Of a stretch of 35,746 nt of DNA, positions 1 through 8,543 are shown piece by piece. A model generated the notes under the pieces. That model saw only the letters and a list, made by a program, of their open reading frames with translations, searched no databases and was not told the origin of the DNA. Position 1 is the first letter of the stretch. Every line of letters begins with the position of its first letter. Source of the stretch: Bacteroidetes bacterium GWF2_35_48. GTDB lineage: Bacteria; Bacteroidota; Bacteroidia; Bacteroidales; GWF2-35-48. The stretch is taken from the NCBI GenBank assembly GCA_001769125.1, contig MEOG01000065.1:1-35746 (forward strand), in the 5' to 3' direction. Position numbers and translations under genes: made by a program.

Positions 1-96
1 AATATAAAAGTACACAAAATTATGCAAATATGGAAGCTAATTTATTAACAATCAAATGTTTATAACTGCAAAACTGAAGTGAGAAATGTTAGTTAT

Positions 97-2916
97 TTAT
101 TTTACAATCACCACTTTCTTATTAATATTCTGCGTTGCAGTTTTTACTTTAATAATATAACTTGCAGAGGGCAAATTAAAATCAAATTTATTCAAGCCTG
201 TAATAATTTGTTTGCTTGCAAGCATTTTTCCGGTTATGTCAAAGACATTAATAATACCCGTTTCATTCGTTGGATTTTGAACAAAAACTGAATGATTAAA
301 AGCATACACATTCATCGCTTCTGTATTCAAATTTTCTACAGATGCTGCCGGACCAAAATGCAATAAAAATCTATCTTTCGTTGTTCCGTCATGCATAAAA
401 GAATAAGTCGAAGTTTTCAGATTTGTTGTTTGTTGTGTAACTTGGTCTGCCAATGTTATACCCGTGTTTTCATTGAAATTTTCCAGATGAGATGCGCTTA
501 TGGTTACTTCTCCTGCTGCACAGTCTATTGATAAAGGCACTGTAACATTATTCGGAAGCGCTGATAGCGTATTAATACAAAGTTTCGCATTATCAGTAGC
601 TGTTGTAAATAATTCTGGAATTTCTTCATTGCCACTTGATAATAATAAAGCATCGCTTTCTGTATCAAAATCATTTGTTGCACTCGCGTCAAAATAAATA
701 ATTGTTTCATATTCGTTTTCGCCCATTATAGCTTTTACATATACAATATCAGCTAACCCGGACTTGCTTTCCTTATAAAAAGACTGTGAAGAAATAGTCT
801 GCGCCGAAGCAGGGAAACTTAAACCCGCACCAGTTGCATTCACAAAAAATCCCTGCCCTGAGGAGACATATTTTGAATCAGCAGTACCTGCAACCCCATT
901 ATGTGTTAAAAAAGTAGAACCATTCCACAGATACATGGTTGAACCGGCAATATTTGTTCGGGTTGTTGCTGACCAATCAAGTGCGCATGCAAATGGATTT
1001 CCGACAAGATTCCAGCCTGTAGCAATTGTTGGGGTTATAGTTCCTGTATTTGGAGTGCCAATGAAGCTAACGGTTGCATCTGAAGTCTTCTTTGCGAAGT
1101 ATCCACTTCCGGGGGTAAGTACTTGAGATGCGGAAGAAATATAATCATAAAGAGAAGTAGCAGGGTTATACAATTTGAGATAAAATCCATTAAAAACAGC
1201 AGCTGTGGCAGATATAACCGGAGAAGAAACCATGTGCCACTGATTACCGCTAAGATACCGCTGAATAGTTTTAGTACCCGAAATAGTTAATGTACCCCCG
1301 CTATTCTTGAACTGACCTGTACCGGAACTTGCAGAATTGATTAAAAAATTTCCTGAAACATTCAATATTTTTGAGCTGTTTAGTGTTGCAGAGCGGGTAT
1401 TATTAATAGTAAGATTTTTACAAGAAGCATTTGCTGCTATAGTACAGGTTCCGTCAATTGTAGCATTAACTGCTGATGAAGGAATTCCGTTATTCCATCG
1501 TGCAGCATCGCCCCAGTTTCCCGTTCCGGTAAAAGTGCTGGTCTGATCTGAAAACGCAATCGTGTATGCCTTGATAGCAACATCGTAAAGATATGATGTT
1601 CCACTTCCAACAGCAAGCCACGATGAACCATTGCTGCTAATCCAGCATTTACCGGTTTCAAGAGACACAGAAGCATATCCCGAAATATTTTTTTCAGTTG
1701 GAACAGGATAATTATAAGAGGGTGTATTATATTGAATTTTAATATAAAAATCATTTCCGGAGGCAGTGTTTACAGGATTCGTCAAATCAAAAGAATAATA
1801 CCCTGGTAAACCCTTGCTTTGATTAGAAATTGAACTTAACAGATTACTTAAATTAGAACCATCAAAATCATCATAAATTTCAATAGAAACTGTAGAATTG
1901 CTTTGGCTGAGCCATGTTCCTATTTTTGTGATTTGCTGGTTTGCAGAAGCTACATATTTAATCAGACCATAAGCGGTATTACTTCCATAACCCGTTGCAC
2001 TTGTTGCCCCCAAATCATCGTAAGCATAAATATTGATATTAGAATTATAGGCTATTCTTGTGGGAAAATAACCGACTTCTTCATTAACTTTAGAATCATT
2101 ATAAGAAATATAGAAAAAGCCGCTTTGCCCCCAGGCTCCCCAACTATTTCTGATAATCCATGCTCCGGTTCCCCCTGCTGTAGCCTTGTTATCATCCCAT
2201 CCAACAAGTAAAACCGCATGGTCAACATCATTAGTACCACTATAATAATAGGTGTAATTCCCCGAATTATAATAAGCATCATCATAGTGCATTACTGTAT
2301 ATAACGCTCCATAATCAAGAATGGCTTGCTTTATTGAAGCTGCATCGTTTGGTACATATACAATTTCAGGAATATATGCCTGCTCGGTAAGACCCGTAGG
2401 GCATGCATTTGGCGTAACAGAATAAACATCCTGTGTTTCGAGCATAGGACCTGATTTTCTGGACATATAAGAAGCTGCCATATCTAAATTGCCACCTTCA
2501 CACGATGGAAATAAAAACCCATGGCAATTATTCAAATTGTCCTCAGAAAGATTAAAGTCCCCAAGTCCCTGTATTTTCCAGCGAGACTCGATAGAACCCA
2601 TAGTGGCAAATGTCCAGCAAGCACCACAACTTCCCTGATTTTTAACAGGAGTTAGCAAAGAAGTACCACCAGATCCAGCAGTACGTAAATCATAACTCGC
2701 ATCAAATTGTACTGATTTGGGACTGTTGTAACCTGTAAAATCTTTTTTTAAAGGTGGAGGAATATATCCTTTTAAATATTCTTCTTTTGATGATTTGATT
2801 TTATTAAGATAATTTACAAAAGAAGGATTAAGAGGGGCATCCTGCGGAATTTCCTGAGCATATTGCGCAAAAATGAATCCTGCAATAAAAATAAGGGTAA
2901 AAAATAGTTTTTTCAT
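97..2916 (-). CDS. Secreted papain-family (C1) cysteine protease with type IX sorting domain
   Basis: A 939-residue protein that starts with a signal peptide (MKKLFFTLIFIAGFIFA). The papain-like domain covers about residues 70-285. Its active-site block NQGSCGACW gives the oxyanion Gln94 and nucleophile Cys100. The catalytic His233 lies in DVDHAVLLVGW and Asn257 in RNSWGAWG, so all the key residues are present. The long middle part has beta-rich, Ser/Thr/Gly-rich sequence and a GWNLVGNPF block, as in many Bacteroidetes surface proteins. The last ~75 residues (from about NVYAFNHSVFVQNP to KKVVIVK) look like a Por/type A sorting domain, so export through the type IX system and cell-surface attachment or release is inferred. 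The native substrate cannot be told. The gene stands alone, transcribed away from sbcC with 319 bp of repeats between. Confidence 0.9.
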   Translation of the reverse strand: MKKLFFTLIFIAGFIFAQYAQEIPQDAPLNPSFVNYLNKIKSSKEEYLKGYIPPPLKKDFTGYNSPKSVQFDASYDLRTAGSGGTSLLTPVKNQGSCGACWTFATMGSIESRWKIQGLGDFNLSEDNLNNCHGFLFPSCEGGNLDMAASYMSRKSGPMLETQDVYSVTPNACPTGLTEQAYIPEIVYVPNDAASIKQAILDYGALYTVMHYDDAYYNSGNYTYYYSGTNDVDHAVLLVGWDDNKATAGGTGAWIIRNSWGAWGQSGFFYISYNDSKVNEEVGYFPTRIAYNSNINIYAYDDLGATSATGYGSNTAYGLIKYVASANQQITKIGTWLSQSNSTVSIEIYDDFDGSNLSNLLSSISNQSKGLPGYYSFDLTNPVNTASGNDFYIKIQYNTPSYNYPVPTEKNISGYASVSLETGKCWISSNGSSWLAVGSGTSYLYDVAIKAYTIAFSDQTSTFTGTGNWGDAARWNNGIPSSAVNATIDGTCTIAANASCKNLTINNTRSATLNSSKILNVSGNFLINSASSGTGQFKNSGGTLTISGTKTIQRYLSGNQWHMVSSPVISATAAVFNGFYLKLYNPATSLYDYISSASQVLTPGSGYFAKKTSDATVSFIGTPNTGTITPTIATGWNLVGNPFACALDWSATTRTNIAGSTMYLWNGSTFLTHNGVAGTADSKYVSSGQGFFVNATGAGLSFPASAQTISSQSFYKESKSGLADIVYVKAIMGENEYETIIYFDASATNDFDTESDALLLSSGNEEIPELFTTATDNAKLCINTLSALPNNVTVPLSIDCAAGEVTISASHLENFNENTGITLADQVTQQTTNLKTSTYSFMHDGTTKDRFLLHFGPAASVENLNTEAMNVYAFNHSVFVQNPTNETGIINVFDITGKMLASKQIITGLNKFDFNLPSASYIIKVKTATQNINKKVVIVK

Positions 2917-3024
2917 CTGATTTTGTAATTTTTAAAATGTAAAAATAATGAAAAAATTCTATAAAAATATTTTTCTGATAGGTATTTATACGCAGAGAGG
3001 TTGAGCGTTGTTCGCCTCAGCGAA

Positions 3025-3052
3025 GTTGAATGTTGAATGTTGAATGTTGAAT
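3025..3052. repeat. Four perfect 7-bp tandem units (GTTGAAT)
   Basis: GTTGAAT is repeated four times without error. It directly follows CAGCGAAGTTGAA (3018-3030), a one-mismatch copy of the GAGCG[A/G]AGT[C/T]GAA motif found elsewhere in the window. Such heptamer runs are prone to slippage. Confidence 0.85.
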
Positions 3053-3228
3053 CCACTCTGAAAAGTATCATTTTATGGAATTGCCACTAATTTCACAAAT
3101 TAGCACAGATTTAATCACTGATTAATAGAATTAATAACCTGTCTGCTGCCAAGGCAGGTCTGTGAAAACCCGCCTGCGTCTGGCAGGTTGGTGTAATTTG
3201 TGCAGATGGGTTTTCGGAGTGGACTCAA
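3047..3228. repeat. Small element with imperfect 18-bp inverted ends
   Basis: The left end TTGAATCCACTCTGAAAA (3047-3064) and the reverse complement of the right end (3211-3228) agree at 16 of 18 positions. Both differences are transitions that would allow G-T pairing in RNA. Inside are a GCCACTAATTTCACAAATTAG block and a CCTGCC/GGCAGG palindrome cluster at about 3136-3190. No target duplication is visible. The left end overlaps the heptamer array, so the exact boundary is uncertain. It may be a decayed MITE-like element or only a structured dispersed repeat. Confidence 0.5.
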
Positions 3229-3235
3229 CAATCTA

Positions 3236-6200
3236 TTACACAATTTTAATTTCACTTATTCCGCTTCCTTTTTTAATAACTTGTACCTGACAGGGAATAC
3301 GTTCTTTGAGTAATCCCACGTGAGAAATTATACCAATAGTTTTTCCTGAAGATTGCAGGTTCTCAAGAGCCGAGAGTGCCATGTCGAGTGTGGCAGGGTC
3401 GAGTGAGCCAAAGCCTTCGTCTATAAAAAGTGACTCAACAGGATTTTTGCTGCTTGCCATTTCGGAAAGGCCAAGAGCAAGCGCTAGACTGACAAGAAAT
3501 GTTTCTCCGCCGGAAAGAGTGTCCATGGGTCTGATGTTGTTTCCCTGAAAGCGGTCTTCAATATCGAGTTCGAGATTTTTTATTCTTTTTTTGTTTTTTA
3601 GCATGATAACATTATAGCGCCCGCTGATTCGTTCCAGATGTTTGTTTGCAATTTCTGTTAGTTGCCGCATCGTAATACTCTGTGCATATTTTCTGAACTC
3701 ATCACCATCTGCAGAACCAATAACTTTATTGAGCAAATCCCATCTTTTCAGTTCTTGTTGTTGCGCTTCTATGCGTGATACTTCTGCACTGTATTTTTGA
3801 CGGATTTCCTCATCTTGTTTCAGCTTTTGAGTGAGATCGCTTATTCTTTCTTTTATTTCATTATATTTTGTTTCTATTTCAATTTTTTTCAATTCAAGAT
3901 TTTCTTTTGAATCTTCTGTTATTTTTTTTTCTTTTTCCTCCGTAAGTTGCTTTGATATTGTTTCAAGGCTGACTTTTGCATTTCTATATTCATTTATAAC
4001 ATCTTCGTATTGTTTTTTCAGTTTCTCATACCCTGTTTTTTCCATGATATTTTTTCTGACATCTTCAATAGATTGAAATATGTTTTGAATATTATTTAAT
4101 AATTTATTTTTTAATGTCTGGATAATTTCTTCCTGATGTTGTTTTTGTTCATTAGCACTATTGTGTAATGTATTTGTTTGTGTTAATTTTTCAGTGATTT
4201 CTTTAACTTGCTTTTGCTGATTTGAAAATTGTTCATTTAATACATTTAATTTTTCTTTGTATTCTTTTTTTACATCTTCAATTTTACGGTTATTGAAAAT
4301 ATGTTTTCTTTCTTCAGTTAAAGCCGTAAGATTATTTTTCACATCTTCAATTTCTTTTATTTTTCGGGGATATTCTTCATCCTTTAAGTTTTGAAGAGCT
4401 TTTTCATCTCCCGTAATTTCAGCATTCAGAATTTGTATTTTTTCTCCGAGTTCTGATTTCTCCGCAGTAGTTTTTTTATATTCGTTTTCATGCTTAACAA
4501 GTGTTGAAATTGCAGCCTCTGTTTTATCTTCATTAAAAGCAATATCAAAAGGTTGAAGCGCAAGAGTGATAGATTTATTGTATTCTTCAAGCTGTTTTGA
4601 TATTTGTTCTATTTCTGAAATTGCATTTGTTCCTATTTTTGAGAGTTCCTGTAATTTCATTTCAGATTCCTGTAAGTTAAGCTGAAAATTATGGAGCTCC
4701 TGTGTTTGATTTTTTAAATTATTTTCTTTCTGATAAATTTTTTCATTATTTTTTTCAATTTGAGAGATACGCTTTTTCAGATTTTCTGTATTTGTAATGG
4801 AATGATTTAAGTTGATTGTTAATTCCTCGTTTTCGCATACGCGGATGTTTGGAATTTGTATTTCAGTTTTAAATTTTTCAAAATCATTTTCTAATTTTTG
4901 TATTTCATTTTTTTCTTTTGTAATGGTATTTGTTAGTTGCTCCATAGCTGTTTTGGATGGGATGCTTTGGATTGTTTCAAGAAGATCTTTAGTTGCTTTT
5001 TTTAATTCAACTTTTTTTTCTTTAATTTTATTTTCTGTTTCGCTTGTTGAAGAAATTCCATTACCATTTGCAAAAGGATGTGTGGTTGCGCCGCATAGAA
5101 AACAAGGCATTCCATCCTTTAATTTTTTTCTGTCTTCTTCATAATTTTTAATAAGAATTTCAACTTCTTTTTTTTGCTCAAGCGTAATAATATATTCTTC
5201 AAGCATTTTAATTTTCATTTCAGTTTCTTCCTTTGTGATGCAGCATTTTTCTGTCAGATAAATTTGTTCCTGATCTTTTTTTGTGTTCTCTTCCCATGAT
5301 ATTTTTTTATTCGACCATTCCTGTGAAATGCGCGATAAATTCTGCAATGCGTTTTTTTTCAGCTCGAGTTTTTCAAATTCATTTTTGAGAGAGGATAAAT
5401 CACTTTCTGCGAATAATTCAGTTTTAATCTTTTTAAGTTTTTCAAGTTCTGCATTTATTTTATCTATATTTGATTGCAGCTCAGGCAGATTTTTTTTAAT
5501 TATATTATTCCTTTTTCCAGTTTCAGTTAATTGTATTTTTACATCTTCTAATGCTTTTTCTTTTTTTATTTTTTCAACATGAAGATTGTTGTACGCGTTT
5601 AATTTTTCAACAACCCGACCTTTTATTTCGGGTATGTTTTTGTAATGATCATAACGAACCAGCCACTTCTCAATTTCTGAAATTTTTTCGGAATATTTAG
5701 CGTGATGTATTTTATTTTTTTGAATTTTTTCTGATATTTCGTTTAATTTTTTTGCGACAAAAATCTCTTCATCTTTAATTTTATTGTATTTTTCCTGTGT
5801 ATTTTTTATACTTTCATCCAGCGTTGCAGCATGCGTAAATAGAGGTTCCTGTATTTCAATTTCTTTAAGAAGATTATTTATCAAAAGCTCCGTTTTATCA
5901 TGCAATTCTTTCTCTTTTTGATATTTTTCATTAATGGCAGGCAATGATTTTTCATAATTGAAAATTAGTTCATTTATTTTTTTAAAATTGGCTTCAGATT
6001 CATCAAGCAGAGCCAGATCGGGAAAAAAAGGGATGGTACTTTCGTGTGCTTCTTTTCGGAGTTTTATTTCATCAGCATTTTTCAGATTATCTTCTGTTGC
6101 TTTATATTTATTTTCTGCTTGTAGTTTTTCTTTTTCTTTTTCAATAATCGCATCAAGCCATAGAATGGATTTTAAAACATCATTTCTCAGAATTTCAAGT

Positions 6201-6904
6201 TTTGACGTTTCAGTTTTTTCTGTTTCAATTTTCAGAAAAATTTCTTGCTTTTCTTCATTGTTTAGCGTTTTATAATTTTCGAGATTAATAAGTAATTGAT
6301 CTAATTTATTTTTTTCTTCTTTATATTTATTATAAGCTGCAATTGAGTATTTACTGTAATCGGTCTGCTGTGTGATTTTTTCAAGTAGCTCACCACGTCT
6401 ACCGGGATCTGCCTTCATAAATGCTGCAAATTCGCCCTGTGCAAGTAATACCGATTGTTTGAATTTATCAACATCAAGTCCTGTTATTTCTATAATTTCT
6501 TTTTCAATGTCTTTTTTCTTTTCTGCAATGGTTTTATGTTTATCAGGGTTCGGATCTGTGATGTCAGCAAGTTTTAAAGTGGAGTTTTGCAGGTTTCCAT
6601 CGGGTTTTTTGCGTGCCCTCGTTCTTTGCCAGGTTGAGCGGTATTTCTTTTTGCCTGATTCGAATTCTACCTCAGCCATTGCCTCCCAAGCACCATGGCT
6701 CATTATATCATCTTCAGAAGAACCCCGCGGTATTGAATTATAAATTGCAAGAGAAATTGCATCAAGAATGGTACTTTTCCCTGCTCCTGTTTCGCCGATT
6801 ATAGCAAAAAGCCCCATGTCTGATAAAGGAGATTTGTTGAAGTCTATCGTGTATTCTCCCATGATAGAGTTCAGATTTTTTATTGTGAGTTTCAGGATTT
6901 TCAT
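3236..6904 (-). CDS. sbcC: SbcC, ATPase subunit of the SbcCD (Rad50/Mre11-type) nuclease
   Basis: SbcC pairs with SbcD to open and cut hairpins and protein-blocked DNA ends. The start is placed at 6904 because MKILKLTIKNL is the normal N-terminus of the family; the open frame runs back to 6964, but that would overlap sbcD and add 20 unrelated residues. The 1222-residue product has Walker A GETGAGKST at residues 37-45, then a very long charged coiled coil. The zinc-hook CFLC lies near the middle (Cys601, Cys604). A returning coiled coil leads to the ABC signature LSGGE (about 1130-1134) and Walker B LFIDEGFGSLD. The length fits the family. It lies just downstream of sbcD with 46 bp between, so the two are probably co-transcribed. 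Confidence 0.95.
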   Translation of the reverse strand: MKILKLTIKNLNSIMGEYTIDFNKSPLSDMGLFAIIGETGAGKSTILDAISLAIYNSIPRGSSEDDIMSHGAWEAMAEVEFESGKKKYRSTWQRTRARKKPDGNLQNSTLKLADITDPNPDKHKTIAEKKKDIEKEIIEITGLDVDKFKQSVLLAQGEFAAFMKADPGRRGELLEKITQQTDYSKYSIAAYNKYKEEKNKLDQLLINLENYKTLNNEEKQEIFLKIETEKTETSKLEILRNDVLKSILWLDAIIEKEKEKLQAENKYKATEDNLKNADEIKLRKEAHESTIPFFPDLALLDESEANFKKINELIFNYEKSLPAINEKYQKEKELHDKTELLINNLLKEIEIQEPLFTHAATLDESIKNTQEKYNKIKDEEIFVAKKLNEISEKIQKNKIHHAKYSEKISEIEKWLVRYDHYKNIPEIKGRVVEKLNAYNNLHVEKIKKEKALEDVKIQLTETGKRNNIIKKNLPELQSNIDKINAELEKLKKIKTELFAESDLSSLKNEFEKLELKKNALQNLSRISQEWSNKKISWEENTKKDQEQIYLTEKCCITKEETEMKIKMLEEYIITLEQKKEVEILIKNYEEDRKKLKDGMPCFLCGATTHPFANGNGISSTSETENKIKEKKVELKKATKDLLETIQSIPSKTAMEQLTNTITKEKNEIQKLENDFEKFKTEIQIPNIRVCENEELTINLNHSITNTENLKKRISQIEKNNEKIYQKENNLKNQTQELHNFQLNLQESEMKLQELSKIGTNAISEIEQISKQLEEYNKSITLALQPFDIAFNEDKTEAAISTLVKHENEYKKTTAEKSELGEKIQILNAEITGDEKALQNLKDEEYPRKIKEIEDVKNNLTALTEERKHIFNNRKIEDVKKEYKEKLNVLNEQFSNQQKQVKEITEKLTQTNTLHNSANEQKQHQEEIIQTLKNKLLNNIQNIFQSIEDVRKNIMEKTGYEKLKKQYEDVINEYRNAKVSLETISKQLTEEKEKKITEDSKENLELKKIEIETKYNEIKERISDLTQKLKQDEEIRQKYSAEVSRIEAQQQELKRWDLLNKVIGSADGDEFRKYAQSITMRQLTEIANKHLERISGRYNVIMLKNKKRIKNLELDIEDRFQGNNIRPMDTLSGGETFLVSLALALGLSEMASSKNPVESLFIDEGFGSLDPATLDMALSALENLQSSGKTIGIISHVGLLKERIPCQVQVIKKGSGISEIKIV

Positions 6905-6950
6905 GATAGGTTGTGTTTTGTAAATAATGAGATGCGGTGGCACTACGTGT

Positions 6951-8207
6951 TTACGTACCAACATGGTGCATGAGGTCGGTAAGGAGTTGAAAGCTTTGTT
7001 TTATTTCTTTTATTTGCTCCTCTGTGTAGCCTTCTTCGATGCATTTCATTTCGAGCAAGTCTTCAGGGGTTAATTCCTGAAGCGTTTTACCGGAATATTT
7101 TTCTGATTCATCCGTTTGTATTTTTTTTTGTTCTTCAAGAGTATATTTTAAAATTTCTATGTTTTTTTCTTTAGCTGTCGAATTAAGCGCATCAAGTGAC
7201 ATTTGCGTGAAGGGTTCGGTAAAGATTATTTCAGCCCATGCCGTTAATGTGTTTGGATTGGAATAGTTTTCGATTTCATTTTTCAGAATTTCTTCGTTTC
7301 CTTTAAATCGCACTATTTGTCGAGGCTTGCTTAATGTAATATCTGTTGCAGAAATAAAATTTTCATTTTCAAATTCCACAACAGTAATTGTTTTCTCATC
7401 TTTGAATTCCGAAAAACTCATACACAAAGGAGAGCCCGAATACCTTATGTTTTCAAAGCCCCCGGGTTTTTGAGCTTTATGAATATGACCAAGTGCCATG
7501 TACGAAAAAGTGCTGTAAAATTCACTCATATCAACCTGAGCAAGGTTTCCGATGTGAATATCATTTTCGCCTTCTTGTCGTGCATCATTTCCGGGCAAAA
7601 CAGATTTTTGTGCAAATAGATGACCCGTCGCGATGATGGGGATTTCTTTATATTCTGAAAGTAATTCAGCTAAATGTTGGTAATGATTCCTGAGTCCCTG
7701 TCTCATAGCTGCAATTCTATCTTCAAAGGATTGCCCGGCAACTGACTTCATTATATCTCTGTCGCGTAAAAATGGGACTGCTGCTATTACTGCATGAAGA
7801 TCTTTATTTATGCCGTGCAATTTTATAATTTCATGGTCAAAATTTATTTCTCCGTTTTCATTGGTTTCAGCAGCACCAATAACATAAATGTTCAGCAATT
7901 CGAGAACTTCTTTTGGAGCCTCAAGCATTGATGGAGAATCGTGATTTCCACCTGTAATTACAATGTGTTCGCAGCAAGTTCCTATCAGTTGTGTGAGAAA
8001 AAGGTAATACATTTTACGTGCGGAGTTTGATGGGACTCCTGTGTCAAAAATATCTCCTGCAATAATCAGAAGATTTATATTATTTGTCTTGATAAGTTCG
8101 ACTAATTCATTCAAGAAAAATAATTGTTCTTCTTCTCTGTCCTTATTTAAAAGCCTTGCCCCGAGATGCCAGTCGCTTGTATGCAAGAGTTTGATTTTTT
8201 TTGTCAT
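6951..8207 (-). CDS. sbcD: SbcD, Mre11-type nuclease subunit
   Basis: This 418-residue calcineurin-like phosphoesterase is the nuclease half of SbcCD, with Mn-dependent exonuclease and hairpin-endonuclease activity in the family. Metal-binding motifs are in the expected order: SDWHLG (Asp12, His14), GDIFD (Asp52), GGNHDSP (Asn88, His89), then GHLFA and ALGHIHKAQ further on. The C-terminal ~150 residues match the capping and SbcC-binding region, ending with a helical tail. It is the first gene of an sbcD-sbcC unit. A minus-strand TACATTTG (around 8248-8255) is a possible -7 element, but no matching -33 TTTG is seen at the right distance. Confidence 0.95.
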   Translation of the reverse strand: MTKKIKLLHTSDWHLGARLLNKDREEEQLFFLNELVELIKTNNINLLIIAGDIFDTGVPSNSARKMYYLFLTQLIGTCCEHIVITGGNHDSPSMLEAPKEVLELLNIYVIGAAETNENGEINFDHEIIKLHGINKDLHAVIAAVPFLRDRDIMKSVAGQSFEDRIAAMRQGLRNHYQHLAELLSEYKEIPIIATGHLFAQKSVLPGNDARQEGENDIHIGNLAQVDMSEFYSTFSYMALGHIHKAQKPGGFENIRYSGSPLCMSFSEFKDEKTITVVEFENENFISATDITLSKPRQIVRFKGNEEILKNEIENYSNPNTLTAWAEIIFTEPFTQMSLDALNSTAKEKNIEILKYTLEEQKKIQTDESEKYSGKTLQELTPEDLLEMKCIEEGYTEEQIKEIKQSFQLLTDLMHHVGT

Positions 8208-8397
8208 TTTTTGTATTTAATATAATTTTTAGTTTTCACAAAGTAATGCAAATGTAAGTAAAACCTTATAAAAATTAATTTTTCTTTTTCTGCATTTTAT
8301 ATACGTATTTAAAGAATTTTTATAACAAATTTTGTGTGATAGAGAAATATAAATATAAATGGATTAAGGATTGAGAATTAGGAATTAGGAATTGTAG

Positions 8398-8417
8398 AAT
8401 CGCTCCATGGAGCGATT
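8398..8417. repeat. 20-bp perfect palindrome
   Basis: AATCGCTCCATGGAGCGATT equals its own reverse complement. Its form, CG..TCC then GGA..CG, recalls the CGACTCC-GGA-GGAGTCG hairpin inside both MITE-like elements at 20171 and 20536, which suggests related dispersed hairpin repeats. There is no T-run next to it, so it is unlikely to be an ordinary terminator. Confidence 0.75.
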
Positions 8418-8485
8418 AAAAATTCCAGTATAATTGGATTTAGGAGTAGGAGTAGTAAAATCATTAATGGGATTGTTCGTTGCAT

Positions 8486-8526
8486 AAAAAACAAAAAGCT
8501 GCAAAATTTGCAGCCTTTTGTTTTTT
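8486..8526 (-). terminator. Rho-independent terminator of the M43 protease gene
   Basis: An A-rich arm ending GCTGCAAA pairs with TTTGCAGC followed by a T-rich arm; the 20-base arms differ at one position. Because the arms are A-rich and T-rich it could act in both directions. It lies 18 bases after the stop of the minus-strand protease gene. Confidence 0.8.
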
Positions 8527-8543
8527 ATATTGTTTGATTATAA

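Larger units (their letters stand above)
2917..3235. other. Intergenic repeat region upstream of the C1 protease
   Basis: No gene is seen in these 319 bases. The part next to the protease gene is AT-rich and would hold its promoter; the best -7-like match on the minus strand is TACATTTT, which is weak. The remainder consists of a heptamer array, a palindrome-rich repeat and a CCTGCC/GGCAGG palindrome, listed separately. Confidence 0.7.
8208..8543. other. Intergenic region with terminator, palindrome and heptamer-like repeats
   Basis: These 336 bases lie between sbcD and the M43 protease gene and contain no gene. They hold AT-rich sequence upstream of sbcD, an imperfect 7-bp periodic stretch at about 8361-8394 (GATTAAG, GATTGAG, AATTAGG units), a 20-bp perfect palindrome (8398-8417) and a terminator hairpin (8486-8526). 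Confidence 0.7.

Noticed and set aside
6905-6964. Upstream start of sbcC at 6964
   Set aside because: It overlaps the sbcD coding end and adds 20 residues not typical of SbcC, whereas MKILKLTIKNL at 6904 is the normal family start.
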